Of a DNA stretch of 64,000 bases, positions 8,039 to 15,342 are shown piece after piece. Each line of letters opens with the position of its first letter. Positions within the stretch are counted from its first letter, which is position 1. This DNA comes from Streptomyces sp. NA04227 (GTDB lineage: Bacteria; Actinomycetota; Actinomycetes; Streptomycetales; Streptomycetaceae). The notes beneath the pieces were generated by a model. That model ran no database searches, was not told the origin of the DNA, and saw only the letters and a program-made list of their open reading frames with translations. The translations under genes and the position numbers were made by a program. Location: NCBI RefSeq assembly GCF_013364195.1, contig NZ_CP054918.1:2779001-2843000 (forward strand), written 5' to 3'.

Positions 8039-9280
8039 TCAGCAGGGGAGGGCGGGCGCGATGCGCTCGACGGCGACGATGTCCCAGGCCGCGCTCTCCA
8101 CGGACATGCCGAGCGTCCAGGGCGCCCGGTAGGTGGCGTGACGGTCACCCTTGTCGACGCCGTACACCCGGGCCCAGAACTGCGGGGCGGGGGCGGCCGA
8201 GATGCCGGTGTCCAGGACGGTCAGGCGCGCGCCGTGCGCGTGGAGGATGTCGCCGGGCACCACGGACAGTCGGGGGACCTCCAGGGCGATCCGCTGGTTC
8301 CCTTCCGCGTGCAGCTCGGCCAGCGCTGCCGGGTCGGCCTGCGCGAGGTAGCGCAGGGCATCGCCGAGGTCGCGCACGGCCATGGCGTGCTCCTCGCCTG
8401 TCGGCGCCTGGGGGCCACGCAGGACGGCGGCCGAGGTGCGCGCCGCGCACTTCGCCTCGTCGACGCGGGAGGTGTCAACGAGTTCGCAGCGGTCCGCTCG
8501 CCAGGCCGAGCCTTCTTCGGTCTCGACCCAGGTGTGCGGGCCGCTGCGCATCAGGCTCGCGACGGTGCGGGTGCCGCCGTCCGTACACACGATCCGCTCG
8601 CCCTTCTTGAACGGCTGCGGCTGGTGCAGGGGGTCCAGGTCGACGCCGCACGCGGCGGCCTGTGCCATCGCCTTCTCGACGCTCGCGGCGTACCGGCCGT
8701 CTTCGATCTCGTGCGCGGGGCCGGTGAGCTTGTGCAGCTCGCCGTTTCGGGTGGTCAGGGCGACGGGCCAGGCGTCCGTCAGGATGGCGACGATGCCTTC
8801 GCCGGGGATCACGAGCAGGTCGCCGTCGTGGATGCCGTCGCCCTGTGAGGCGTCGTACGCCTCGGCGGTGCAGTCGAAGCGGTGCACGGCCGGGTTGGTA
8901 ATGGGCGGGCGGGCGGGTTCGGGCGGGTTGGCGCCGTCCTTCTCGGCTGCCGCGAGGGCGGCCTCGCGGGAGGTGGCGCGGTCGCGTGCGTGGTCGACAC
9001 AGGAGGGGCAGAAGTCGGCGACGCGGGCGGCGCGGGTCTCGTCCAGGTCGCGGGCCTTGCGCCGGTCGCACAGCGTCATCGGGGCGAACGGGTCGGCGAG
9101 GTGGGGGGCGTCGAAGTCGTCTTCGCCGTCGGTGCGGACGGCGGTGACGTCGGCGCGGGCGCGGAGGTCGGCCATGTTGGCGCGGGCCTGGTCGGCGTCG
9201 GTGACGGTGGCGCCGAGAGCGAAGGCGGCGGACGCGAGGGGGGAGGCGGAGGCCAGGCGCTCCGCGTAGGACTCGGTCAC
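8039..9280 (-). CDS. Hypothetical protein, 413 residues
   Basis: GTG 9280 is chosen for the GAAAGGCC ribosome site; an upstream ATG lies beyond the promoter. Residues 55-95 contain a CDRRKARDLDETRAARVADF-type segment followed by CPSCVDHA, resembling the N-terminal Cys pair of the protein at 9649. The rest is beta-rich with three SH3-like stretches (DGDLLVIPGEGIVAIL, KKGERIVCTDGG, VVPGDILHAHGARLTVLD). Function unknown. Confidence 0.65.
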   Translation of the reverse strand: MTESYAERLASASPLASAAFALGATVTDADQARANMADLRARADVTAVRTDGEDDFDAPHLADPFAPMTLCDRRKARDLDETRAARVADFCPSCVDHARDRATSREAALAAAEKDGANPPEPARPPITNPAVHRFDCTAEAYDASQGDGIHDGDLLVIPGEGIVAILTDAWPVALTTRNGELHKLTGPAHEIEDGRYAASVEKAMAQAAACGVDLDPLHQPQPFKKGERIVCTDGGTRTVASLMRSGPHTWVETEEGSAWRADRCELVDTSRVDEAKCAARTSAAVLRGPQAPTGEEHAMAVRDLGDALRYLAQADPAALAELHAEGNQRIALEVPRLSVVPGDILHAHGARLTVLDTGISAAPAPQFWARVYGVDKGDRHATYRAPWTLGMSVESAAWDIVAVERIAPALPC

Positions 9281-9326
9281 TATTCGGGCCTTTCGTGTGA
9301 TGGTGGGTGGTTCACCATCAATTATA

Positions 9327-9356
9327 CCCAAGTTAACTTTGGAAAAACCATTTGGG
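9327..9356 (-). promoter_or_regulatory. 30-bp element operator, copy C
   Basis: Plus-strand CCCAAGTTAACTTTGGAAAA followed by ACCATTTGGG. The centre GTTAAC is a perfect palindrome inside a CCAA...TTGG inverted repeat. Read leftward the block is followed at once by TATAAT, a consensus -10, so a repressor bound here would cover the promoter of the 9280 operon. Confidence 0.85.
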
Positions 9357-9372
9357 TTTGACGTTTTTGCAG

Positions 9373-9437
9373 GTCAGCGCCCTGCGAGCGGCAGCGCCTC
9401 GACCGTCACCGCAGGGCGGGGCGAGGCGGGGCGAGGC
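9373..9437 (-). terminator. Possible terminator of the 10671 operon
   Basis: CGCCCTGCG pairs with CGCAGGGCG across about 20 bases and the outer CAGGTC pairs with GACCTG. It lies past the small gene ending at 9457. The loops are long, so this is weaker than the other hairpins. Confidence 0.45.
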
Positions 9438-9456
9438 GCCGACCTGCCCGGAGTCG

Positions 9457-9639
9457 TCAGGTGTCGCCAAGCGCGTCGGGGTGGACCGGGCAGGGCCCGA
9501 ACCCGCTGCCTTGGCTGGCGAGATGGGCGTGACGGCGCCCGCTGAAGCTGCACGCCGCCTTCGGGTCCTCGTCGCAGAACTCGACGCACGTGCAGTCCTG
9601 CACCTCGTCGACGGACGCGCCTTCCTGGTGGGCGGCCAC
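9457..9639 (-). CDS. Small cysteine/histidine protein
   Basis: 60 residues from GTG 9639, ten bases after the stop of the upstream gene. It holds CTCVEFCDEDPKAACSF and a later CPVHP, so it may fold around zinc. No family recognised. Last gene of the short operon from operator copy D. Confidence 0.55.
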   Translation of the reverse strand: MAAHQEGASVDEVQDCTCVEFCDEDPKAACSFSGRRHAHLASQGSGFGPCPVHPDALGDT

Positions 9640-9648
9640 GGCGTGGCC

Positions 9649-10671
9649 TCAGTGGTTCGCAGCCTTGGGCACCTTGACGTCGGGCCTGTGCGCGAAGACG
9701 CACCGCGAGGAACGCAGCATCCTCTCCGTCGCCCAGCCGCGCTCCTTCATGCGCTCCGCGAGGATGTCGAGGCATGGACCGTGCCAGGGGTCGTCGCGGC
9801 GGACGGCCCGGCCGCCTTCCAGCCAGTAGAGGGCGACGCGCCCGTGGGTACGCGGGTCGATGACGTACCCGCGAACATTCCGCTGCTCGTCGACGGGTTC
9901 GCTGATGTCGTGATGGTCAGTCAGCGTGGCGTAGGCGAGGCCACTCAGGACCTCGCGAGCGGCTGCGACATCGGGGTCCGTCACGTGCTTGGGGGTGCAG
10001 CCCTGGGCGGTGCCTTCGTGCTGGACTACTACCCCTTCAATGGGTTGTCCGGACACATCCGGGGCGGTGCCGGTCGCGTCCGGCTCGGCATCCTCGTCGT
10101 TGTCCGTGAAGATCCGCACGGTCAGGTCGAGTTCCCCGTCGGGGGCCATCGCCAGGCGGTGGGACAGCTCAGGGAAGGCACCTTCCTTGCCGTCGGTCAG
10201 CGCGTTCACGGCGGCGCGGACGCGGTCGGCATGGTCGCGCTGGAAGGTCATCGCGCGGCGCTCGGTGTCGCCGTTGGCGAGGGCGTCGGCGTACACCGGG
10301 TCGTGCGCGCGCAGGTAGTCCAGGGCGGCACCCAAGCGGGCAAGGGCTTCCCGCCAGTCCTGGCTGGCGGGGTCGGGGTCGGTGCGCACGCGGGCGGCAG
10401 CCTCGTTCGCCTCCTGGCGGTGGGCGGCGATGGCTTCGCGGGTGGCCGCTTCGGCGTACCGCTCACGCTCGTCGGCCATGCGGCGTGCGACGGTCACGCA
10501 TACGCCGCAGAAGCGGTCGGTGGCCTCGATCTCCTCGACGGTGAGGCGCCGGATGGTGGGCCTGCCGCACAGGCCCATGCCGGTGTCGTGGGCGTAGTGG
10601 GCAAGTAGGCCCTTGCCCAGCCTGGCGGGGTGGACGTTCGCGCGCTCGTGGAGCGGACGGTTGCCGGTCAT
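9649..10671 (-). CDS. Hypothetical protein, 340 residues
   Basis: Starts at ATG 10671 with AAAGGA upstream. The N-terminal 60 residues carry a Cys pair (FCGVCVTVARRMADER) like that in the 8039 protein, suggesting common descent. The rest is helical and charged, with a C-terminal segment containing CLDILAERMKERGWATERM. No function can be assigned. First gene after operator copy D. Confidence 0.6.
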   Translation of the reverse strand: MTGNRPLHERANVHPARLGKGLLAHYAHDTGMGLCGRPTIRRLTVEEIEATDRFCGVCVTVARRMADERERYAEAATREAIAAHRQEANEAAARVRTDPDPASQDWREALARLGAALDYLRAHDPVYADALANGDTERRAMTFQRDHADRVRAAVNALTDGKEGAFPELSHRLAMAPDGELDLTVRIFTDNDEDAEPDATGTAPDVSGQPIEGVVVQHEGTAQGCTPKHVTDPDVAAAREVLSGLAYATLTDHHDISEPVDEQRNVRGYVIDPRTHGRVALYWLEGGRAVRRDDPWHGPCLDILAERMKERGWATERMLRSSRCVFAHRPDVKVPKAANH

Positions 10672-10712
10672 TTGGGATCCTTTGGTCGGGTGGTGTGTAC
10701 AGCACCATCATA

Positions 10713-10742
10713 CCCAAATGGATTTTGGAAATATCATTTGGG
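10713..10742 (-). promoter_or_regulatory. 30-bp element operator, copy D
   Basis: Plus-strand CCCAAATGGATTTTGGAAAT followed by ATCATTTGGG. Leftward it is followed by TATGAT, a good -10, and then a 40-base leader to ATG 10671. The outer arms CCCAAATG and CATTTGGG are a perfect inverted repeat in this copy. Confidence 0.85.
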
Positions 10743-10781
10743 TGCGAGTTTTTGCAGGCCCCCGGGACACCAGCGCGTTTG

Positions 10782-10803
10782 CCAAAGTCGCCTTGTGGAA
10801 TGC
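10782..10803 (+). promoter_or_regulatory. Half-operator in opposite orientation (copy E)
   Basis: CCAAAGTCGCCTTGTGGAAT on the plus strand closely matches the minus strand of copy A (CCAAAGTGAACTTGTGGAAG). It lies just upstream of the HTH gene at 10812, so that gene may be under the same control as the four operons. The CCATTTGGG arm is absent here. Confidence 0.5.
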
Positions 10804-10811
10804 TGGGGGGC

Positions 10812-11081
10812 ATGACCGATCGCCCGAAGGCCAAGCCCTCCCACGAGCCGAGCCAGGACCTCACTGATGCTCAGGCCGCGATGGACGAGGCGTGGAAGGT
10901 GTACGAGGAGAAGCGTCACGCCTATCGCAAGGCCATCGCCGACGAACTCCGCGCCTCTGGGATCTCGCACGCGAAGATGGCCGCGCTCACCTCGTACACC
11001 GAGGAGACCGTCCGGCACATCGCTCGGGAGTACAAGGTCCCGCCGAAGCGCAAGCCGACCGTCCGCCCCCTCAAGGACTGA
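10812..11081 (+). CDS. Small HTH DNA-binding protein
   Basis: 89 residues. A charged N-terminal helix is followed by a helix-turn-helix of the pattern ELRASGISHAKMAALTSYTE then ETVRHIARE (about residues 40-70) and a proline-rich tail. It resembles the protein at 17698 in the RHIA end of the recognition helix. It is transcribed divergently from the 10671 operon with operator copies D and E in between, which makes it a candidate regulator of the four-operon set. Confidence 0.75.
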   Translation: MTDRPKAKPSHEPSQDLTDAQAAMDEAWKVYEEKRHAYRKAIADELRASGISHAKMAALTSYTEETVRHIAREYKVPPKRKPTVRPLKD

Positions 11082-11083
11082 CG

Positions 11084-11227
11084 TCACGCCCCGCGCTTTG
11101 CCCGGTCCACCCCGCCGCCTCTCGCGCGAATGCGGGCGATCTCGACCTTGGCGCGCGCGACGACCGCAACCACGGCGACGACGCAGCCGCTCAGCAGCAC
11201 CCACACGAACGCTGTCGTACCCGCCAT
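11084..11227 (-). CDS. Small single-pass membrane protein, 47 residues
   Basis: ATG 11227 is preceded by CAGGAGACG. Residues 4-24 (TTAFVWVLLSGCVVAVVAVV) form one membrane helix and the tail is basic (VEIARIRARGG...). The gene is convergent with the HTH gene at 10812, with two bases between the stops. Function unknown. Confidence 0.6.
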   Translation of the reverse strand: MAGTTAFVWVLLSGCVVAVVAVVARAKVEIARIRARGGGVDRAKRGA

Positions 11228-11277
11228 CGTCGTCTCCTGCCTGCCGCACCTGAGGAGGCAGGAGAGTACCGCCCCAG

Positions 11278-11323
11278 CACACCGACGGGCCGCGCACCAA
11301 CTCGTGCCCGGCCCGTCGGTGTG
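11278..11323 (-). terminator. Hairpin terminator
   Basis: ACACCGACGGGCC pairs with GGCCCGTCGGTGT across a loop of about 17 bases. It lies just past the gene ending at 11335. Confidence 0.7.
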
Positions 11324-11334
11324 CCCGGGGTTGG

Positions 11335-11589
11335 TTACATATCCGGCTCACCTGCGGTGACTGTGAAGCCCAAGGCGATGTCGACGGTGACCGGCTCCCC
11401 GCCGACGCTCGTGGTGACGCGGAGCTGGCGCGTGCCGTCCGGGCTGGGCTCCAGCTCCCACATCTCGTGGACCAGCTCGGAGGCCGGGCCGGGGATGAGT
11501 TCGCCGGACCGGGCGAGCAGGTGCGTGATCAGGCTCGCGACCTGGCGGACGGCCGGGTGCTCGGCGGCGGCTTTCGCGCGGGGACTCAT
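11335..11589 (-). CDS. Hypothetical protein, 84 residues
   Basis: Starts at ATG 11589. A helical N-terminal half precedes a beta-rich C-terminal half (ELEPSPDGTRQLRVTTSVGG). The 180 bases upstream are the most AT-rich stretch of this part of the element and probably hold its promoter, together with a hairpin at 11704. No family recognised. Confidence 0.55.
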   Translation of the reverse strand: MSPRAKAAAEHPAVRQVASLITHLLARSGELIPGPASELVHEMWELEPSPDGTRQLRVTTSVGGEPVTVDIALGFTVTAGEPDM

Positions 11590-11703
11590 GGCGGGCTCAC
11601 ATTCTTCCGGGTGGGATTAACTTCAATTCCATTCTTTCCGAATTACCTTCCCGGCATCCGCGAATTCCTGGATTGGTTCACTTAATTCGCCGATAATGCA
11701 GGA

Positions 11704-11734
11704 GGGCCCACCACCGGTAATTGGTGGCGGGCCT
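11704..11734 (-). terminator. Hairpin terminator of the membrane operon
   Basis: GGGCCCACCACC and GGTGGCGGGCC pair around GGTAATT with one mismatch, 35 bases past the stop of the gene at 11769. Confidence 0.6.
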
Positions 11735-11768
11735 CTGTGATGTACGGGGCAGGCGTGCGGGCTTGCGG

Positions 11769-12008
11769 CTACAGCACTCGGAACAGGAAGGCGACGAGAA
11801 TCGCGGCGATCATCAGTGACCCGGCGATCTGTTGCTCGCGCGGCAGGTCGAAGAAGTTGAACCGCTTGGGCTCGATGATCTGCTCGCCGTCGGGGATGTG
11901 ACCGCCGTGCTTGAGGACGCGGTGGCTGTGGCGCTCCTGCGCGAGTGCGCTGCGAGTGTGCACCGGCAGCGACGTGGTGCGGCACTGCGTGCACCGGTAG
12001 CGGTACAT
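11769..12008 (-). CDS. Zinc-ribbon protein with C-terminal membrane helix
   Basis: 79 residues from ATG 12008, with GGAGGGG upstream. It begins MYRYRCTQCRT (a CxxC pair) followed by conserved histidines, and ends with one membrane helix (QIAGSLMIAAILVAFLFRVL). It is the last gene of the membrane-protein operon and could anchor a nucleic-acid or protein contact at the membrane. Confidence 0.65.
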   Translation of the reverse strand: MYRYRCTQCRTTSLPVHTRSALAQERHSHRVLKHGGHIPDGEQIIEPKRFNFFDLPREQQIAGSLMIAAILVAFLFRVL

Positions 12009-12029
12009 CGCACCCCCCTCCATTTCAGA

Positions 12030-13367
12030 TCACCCCCCATGATGCTCGATTTTCCAGGCGGACGGGCCCCTCTCGGTGTCCTGCACATACCGGTAGCCCT
12101 TCGCGATCTCCTCGCCCGTCCAGACGTCGTCTGGCGTATGGGCCCCCTCTTCTGGGGCGTTGGTGGCGTTGTTGGCGTTGGCGTTGGCACTCTCACCTGC
12201 AACAACGCCGGACCCCTGGGGGGAGCCCTGGGTGGGGGGCAACGGCGGGAAATCGTCGCGGTGCACGCCCGGCCCGTTCCCGGCCTCTGCGCGCACCCCC
12301 GTTCGAATGGCGATGTGGGCCTCGCCGAGCACCCTCCGGACGGCCCGGGTGTCGGCCAGGGAGAGGTGCTGTCGGAGGGTGGTGAGGAGCACCCCGCGCC
12401 CCTCTCCGACGAGCCGGTGGAGAGCGTGGATTACGTCGTTGCGGGAGGGCCCGGCGGGGGTCTCGTCGGCGCCCTCGGTGGACTTCTCGTCGGCACCCTC
12501 GGTGGACTCCTCGGCCGGGTCGTCGGCGGGGCCTTCAGGCGAGCTTTCGGGGGCCTTGGCGAGATCGGCCGCAGAGGTCGTTTCGTGGGTCTTCCCGAGT
12601 CGCTTGAGCCTGCCAAGGACTCCGCCGCTGGGGGTGTCCTTGGAGTTCTCCTTGCTGGCTTTCTCCACCTTGGCGGGAGCTTCTTCCGGGTTATCGCCAC
12701 CCTTGGGCTTCTCCCCCGGCTTTCTGATTTTCTGGCCCTTCTCCCCCGTGACCTTTTCGCTCTTCTCCCCCGCCTTGTTGCCCTTCTTCTTGCCACCGGG
12801 CTCAGGGATTCGGCCGGTTCCGGCGGCGATGAGGAGCAGGAAGAGAGCGGCGGCTACGGCACCCGGGGCGGCAGGGTGCTGGGCGGGCGCGGTCGCCAGG
12901 ACGTAGCCGAATGCTGCTGTGATGCCGAGGCGGGCGGGAATGCTGCCGCCCTTGCCGATGGAGCCGGTCGCCCAGGCGTAGAGAAGGACCAGGAGTAGCC
13001 GCCCGCCGCGCAGCAGGCACAGGACGCCGATGATGGCGCCGTGCCCGGCCCTGGCGAGGCCACGAAGCAGCGGAGGGCCGCCCCGGCGACCGGCGGCCAC
13101 GGCGAGCGGTCCCAGTTCCTTCAGTGGCCTGACGTCGTAATAGGGGCTGAGGTCGGGGAGTGCCAGAGCGCGGCGACGCTGCTCGGGATCCTCCTCGCCG
13201 ACGTCGTCCTGGTCCTCGTCGTCGGCCAGCTCGGGTTCGTCGTCCAACTCGGGCTGGGCGAGTGGCGGGACGGGGAAGGGGACGGCCACGGGCGCAGGCA
13301 TGCCCCACTCCCCCGCCGCCTCGTCGTCGGGGTCGGGGACTGGGTACAGGTGCGGGGCGGTGCTCAT
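12030..13367 (-). CDS. Membrane protein with long charged tail (Spd-like?)
   Basis: 445 residues from ATG 13367, overlapping the upstream stop in TGATG. An acidic proline-rich N-terminus (about 1-70) precedes two or three membrane helices (about 105-185, for example GAVAAALFLLLIAAG). A lysine-rich linker (KKKGNKAGEKSEK onward) and a cytoplasmic winged-helix-like segment (SRNDVIHALHRLVGEGRGVL, about 330-390) follow. Size and layout resemble spread (Spd) membrane proteins of Streptomyces plasmids, but I cannot confirm homology. Confidence 0.6.
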   Translation of the reverse strand: MSTAPHLYPVPDPDDEAAGEWGMPAPVAVPFPVPPLAQPELDDEPELADDEDQDDVGEEDPEQRRRALALPDLSPYYDVRPLKELGPLAVAAGRRGGPPLLRGLARAGHGAIIGVLCLLRGGRLLLVLLYAWATGSIGKGGSIPARLGITAAFGYVLATAPAQHPAAPGAVAAALFLLLIAAGTGRIPEPGGKKKGNKAGEKSEKVTGEKGQKIRKPGEKPKGGDNPEEAPAKVEKASKENSKDTPSGGVLGRLKRLGKTHETTSAADLAKAPESSPEGPADDPAEESTEGADEKSTEGADETPAGPSRNDVIHALHRLVGEGRGVLLTTLRQHLSLADTRAVRRVLGEAHIAIRTGVRAEAGNGPGVHRDDFPPLPPTQGSPQGSGVVAGESANANANNATNAPEEGAHTPDDVWTGEEIAKGYRYVQDTERGPSAWKIEHHGG

Positions 13368-13774
13368 CAGGCCGCCAGTTGTGCGGAGACGAGGGCGATC
13401 TTCTCCGCGAGGATGCCGAGGCCGCCGTCGGCGCTGGAAGCGATGTAGAAGAGCGGGATGCCCATCGTGACCAAGCCGCGCAAGGTCAGTTTCTTCCACG
13501 AGATGATCGCCATCATGCACAGGCCGATCGCGGGGAGGGTCAGTTCAGGGGCCACGCTGTTGACCAGTACCAGCAGGTCGTTGACGACGCCCTTCACGAT
13601 GGAGAAGGGCCAGCCGGTTGCCGCGTAGGAGGCTCCGGCGAGGATGGACAGGAAGAGGGTCCATCCCCAGCCGAGAGGCTTGACCTTGCCCCCTCCGGAT
13701 GTGCCAAGGATGAGAACAACGGTGAGGAAGGTGGCGAGTCCGAAGGGGCCGAGCGAGCCGATCAGGCTGTTCAT
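13367..13774 (-). CDS. Integral membrane protein, four helices
   Basis: 135 residues from ATG 13774. Hydrophobic segments at about residues 10-25, 35-55, 80-95 and 105-120 suggest three or four membrane helices with almost no soluble region. Its stop overlaps the start of the 445-residue membrane protein, so the two are translationally coupled and may form a complex. No family recognised. Confidence 0.65.
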   Translation of the reverse strand: MNSLIGSLGPFGLATFLTVVLILGTSGGGKVKPLGWGWTLFLSILAGASYAATGWPFSIVKGVVNDLLVLVNSVAPELTLPAIGLCMMAIISWKKLTLRGLVTMGIPLFYIASSADGGLGILAEKIALVSAQLAA

Positions 13775-13807
13775 GCGGTGTCCTTGGAGTGTGGTGGTCG
13801 GGCGGGG

Positions 13808-14671
13808 CTACAGCTCAAGGTCGGTGGAGCCGTACAGCAGGGTGCCGACGACCATGGAGATCAGCGGGATGCGCCCAGCGAGGGCGAACAGGGGGAACCA
13901 GCCGCGGGTGCGGTTGTCGAGCGCCCAGACGCCGACGGCGACGCCGTACCAGAGACAGACGTGCCGGTCGGTCCACGAGCCGTAGGTGTGCACGAGGTAC
14001 GCCGTCTCGGCGGTGAAGTACTGCGGGATGCCGAAGAAGAAGCCGGCGGCGAGTGCGGTCCCGTTGTAGAGGGCCCAGCGCTTCGGGGCTTCCAGCCCGA
14101 GCCACCACTGGATCAGGGACTGTTTCGGCGCCGGCTTGCTGTCGAGGTAGGCGGGGCGCTGGTAGACCCGGGGAGGGCCGGTGTGCTTGCGGCGCCACTT
14201 CTTGCGGAGCCACGCTGGGATGGCGCTGCCGTCTTCGGCCTCGTCCTCGTCACTGCCGTCGGGGGCTTCGAGCTGCATCGCGCATTCCTGGCACCAGTAG
14301 GCGACGACTTCACCTGTGGTCTGGGAGTGAACCGCGTGCGGGGTGGGGTGGTCGCAATTCTTCGTGGCGGTGGCCTCTCCCCCGCCCTCGTCCTTGGTGG
14401 TGGACGTGCCGGGGACTGGGGGTTCGCCTGCGTCGAGGGGCGGCTTCTTCAGCGACCACCAGTCAGGCAGCCGGGCGGCGCCTGAACGGGGGTCCGGAAC
14501 GGTGTCCGCGCTGGCCGGGGCCGTGTCCGGGCTATCCGGGGCGTTGGTGTCCGCCATGTCCGGGGCCGGGTCCGGCTGTCCGGCGTCGTCGTTCTTGGGC
14601 GCGTGGTCGGGTTCGATGCGGTCGGCGAGGTCGTTGAGGCGGCCGAGGAGGACGCGGGGCCGGAGGTCCAT
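13808..14671 (-). CDS. Membrane protein with zinc-binding segment
   Basis: 287 residues from ATG 14671. Residues 20-65 are a disordered linker rich in PD repeats, encoded by TGTCCGG repeats. A CDHPTPHAVH ... WCQEC segment (about 107-131) could bind zinc. The C-terminal 110 residues hold three or four membrane helices (ALYNGTALAAGFFFGIPQYF, then CLWYGVAVGVWAL and LISMVVGTLLYG). I recall similar membrane proteins on Streptomyces mobile elements but cannot name a family. Confidence 0.6.
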   Translation of the reverse strand: MDLRPRVLLGRLNDLADRIEPDHAPKNDDAGQPDPAPDMADTNAPDSPDTAPASADTVPDPRSGAARLPDWWSLKKPPLDAGEPPVPGTSTTKDEGGGEATATKNCDHPTPHAVHSQTTGEVVAYWCQECAMQLEAPDGSDEDEAEDGSAIPAWLRKKWRRKHTGPPRVYQRPAYLDSKPAPKQSLIQWWLGLEAPKRWALYNGTALAAGFFFGIPQYFTAETAYLVHTYGSWTDRHVCLWYGVAVGVWALDNRTRGWFPLFALAGRIPLISMVVGTLLYGSTDLEL

Positions 14672-14673
14672 GG

Positions 14674-15342
14674 TCAGTTCCTTCCGTACGGCTTGAGGGC
14701 CCGGGCTGCGCGGCTGCCGAGGTCGCGGCCGTGGCCGCGGTGGCGTCGGGCGATGCTGCGCAGCACGGGCACGGCGCTGTCGGCGGGCACGATGCGGATG
14801 CCGTCGAAGATGAGCTCGCCGCCGTCGACGGGAGCGCCGTGCATGACGACGAGGGAGATGACTGGCACGCCCAGCACACGGGAGACGGTCGCGGTCTCAT
14901 GGCGTAGGCCGCGCAGCCGGTCGGTGACGTCCAGGTCGCCGTGGAGGAGGCGGCCCCGCACGATGCGGACACGGCACCGGGCGTCCCAGCGCTTGGTGTC
15001 GACGGCGATGGCCACGCCCCGGGGCGACACCACGAGGTGGTCGACGTTCGCCCGGCCGGTGGGCAGCGCGAGGTCGTGGAGGACGGTCCAGCCGAGCGGG
15101 CGCAGGACGGCCAGCAGACGGCCGGTGCGTCGCTCACCCTCGGCACCGGCGGCGAACTGAGCGGCCTGAGCGGCCTGACGGCCCCGTACGGTCTGGATGC
15201 CGACCAACTCCGCGAGGCGCACGAGCGGCGTGCGGAGCTGGCGGGCGCGGGCCGCCGCCGACCGCCCGGCCCGGCCGGGGCGGCTGCCCCAGACGAGCCA
15301 GGCGAATACGGCGGCAGCCAGCAGGAGCGTGCCGATGCTCAT
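14674..15342 (-). CDS. Membrane-anchored NERD domain protein
   Basis: 222 residues. One N-terminal membrane helix (LLLAAAVFAWLVWGS) is followed at about 75-175 by a NERD (nuclease-related) domain: GAEGERRTGRLLAVLRPLGW, then ANVDHLVVSPRGVAIAVDTK, which supplies the D...D-x-K residues expected of the PD-(D/E)XK-like fold. The catalytic capacity of NERD proteins is mostly untested. The start overlaps the upstream stop in ATGA, linking it to the membrane protein at 15339. A nuclease-like domain in a membrane operon of a mobile element could act in DNA transfer or in defence. Confidence 0.75.
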   Translation of the reverse strand: MSIGTLLLAAAVFAWLVWGSRPGRAGRSAAARARQLRTPLVRLAELVGIQTVRGRQAAQAAQFAAGAEGERRTGRLLAVLRPLGWTVLHDLALPTGRANVDHLVVSPRGVAIAVDTKRWDARCRVRIVRGRLLHGDLDVTDRLRGLRHETATVSRVLGVPVISLVVMHGAPVDGGELIFDGIRIVPADSAVPVLRSIARRHRGHGRDLGSRAARALKPYGRN

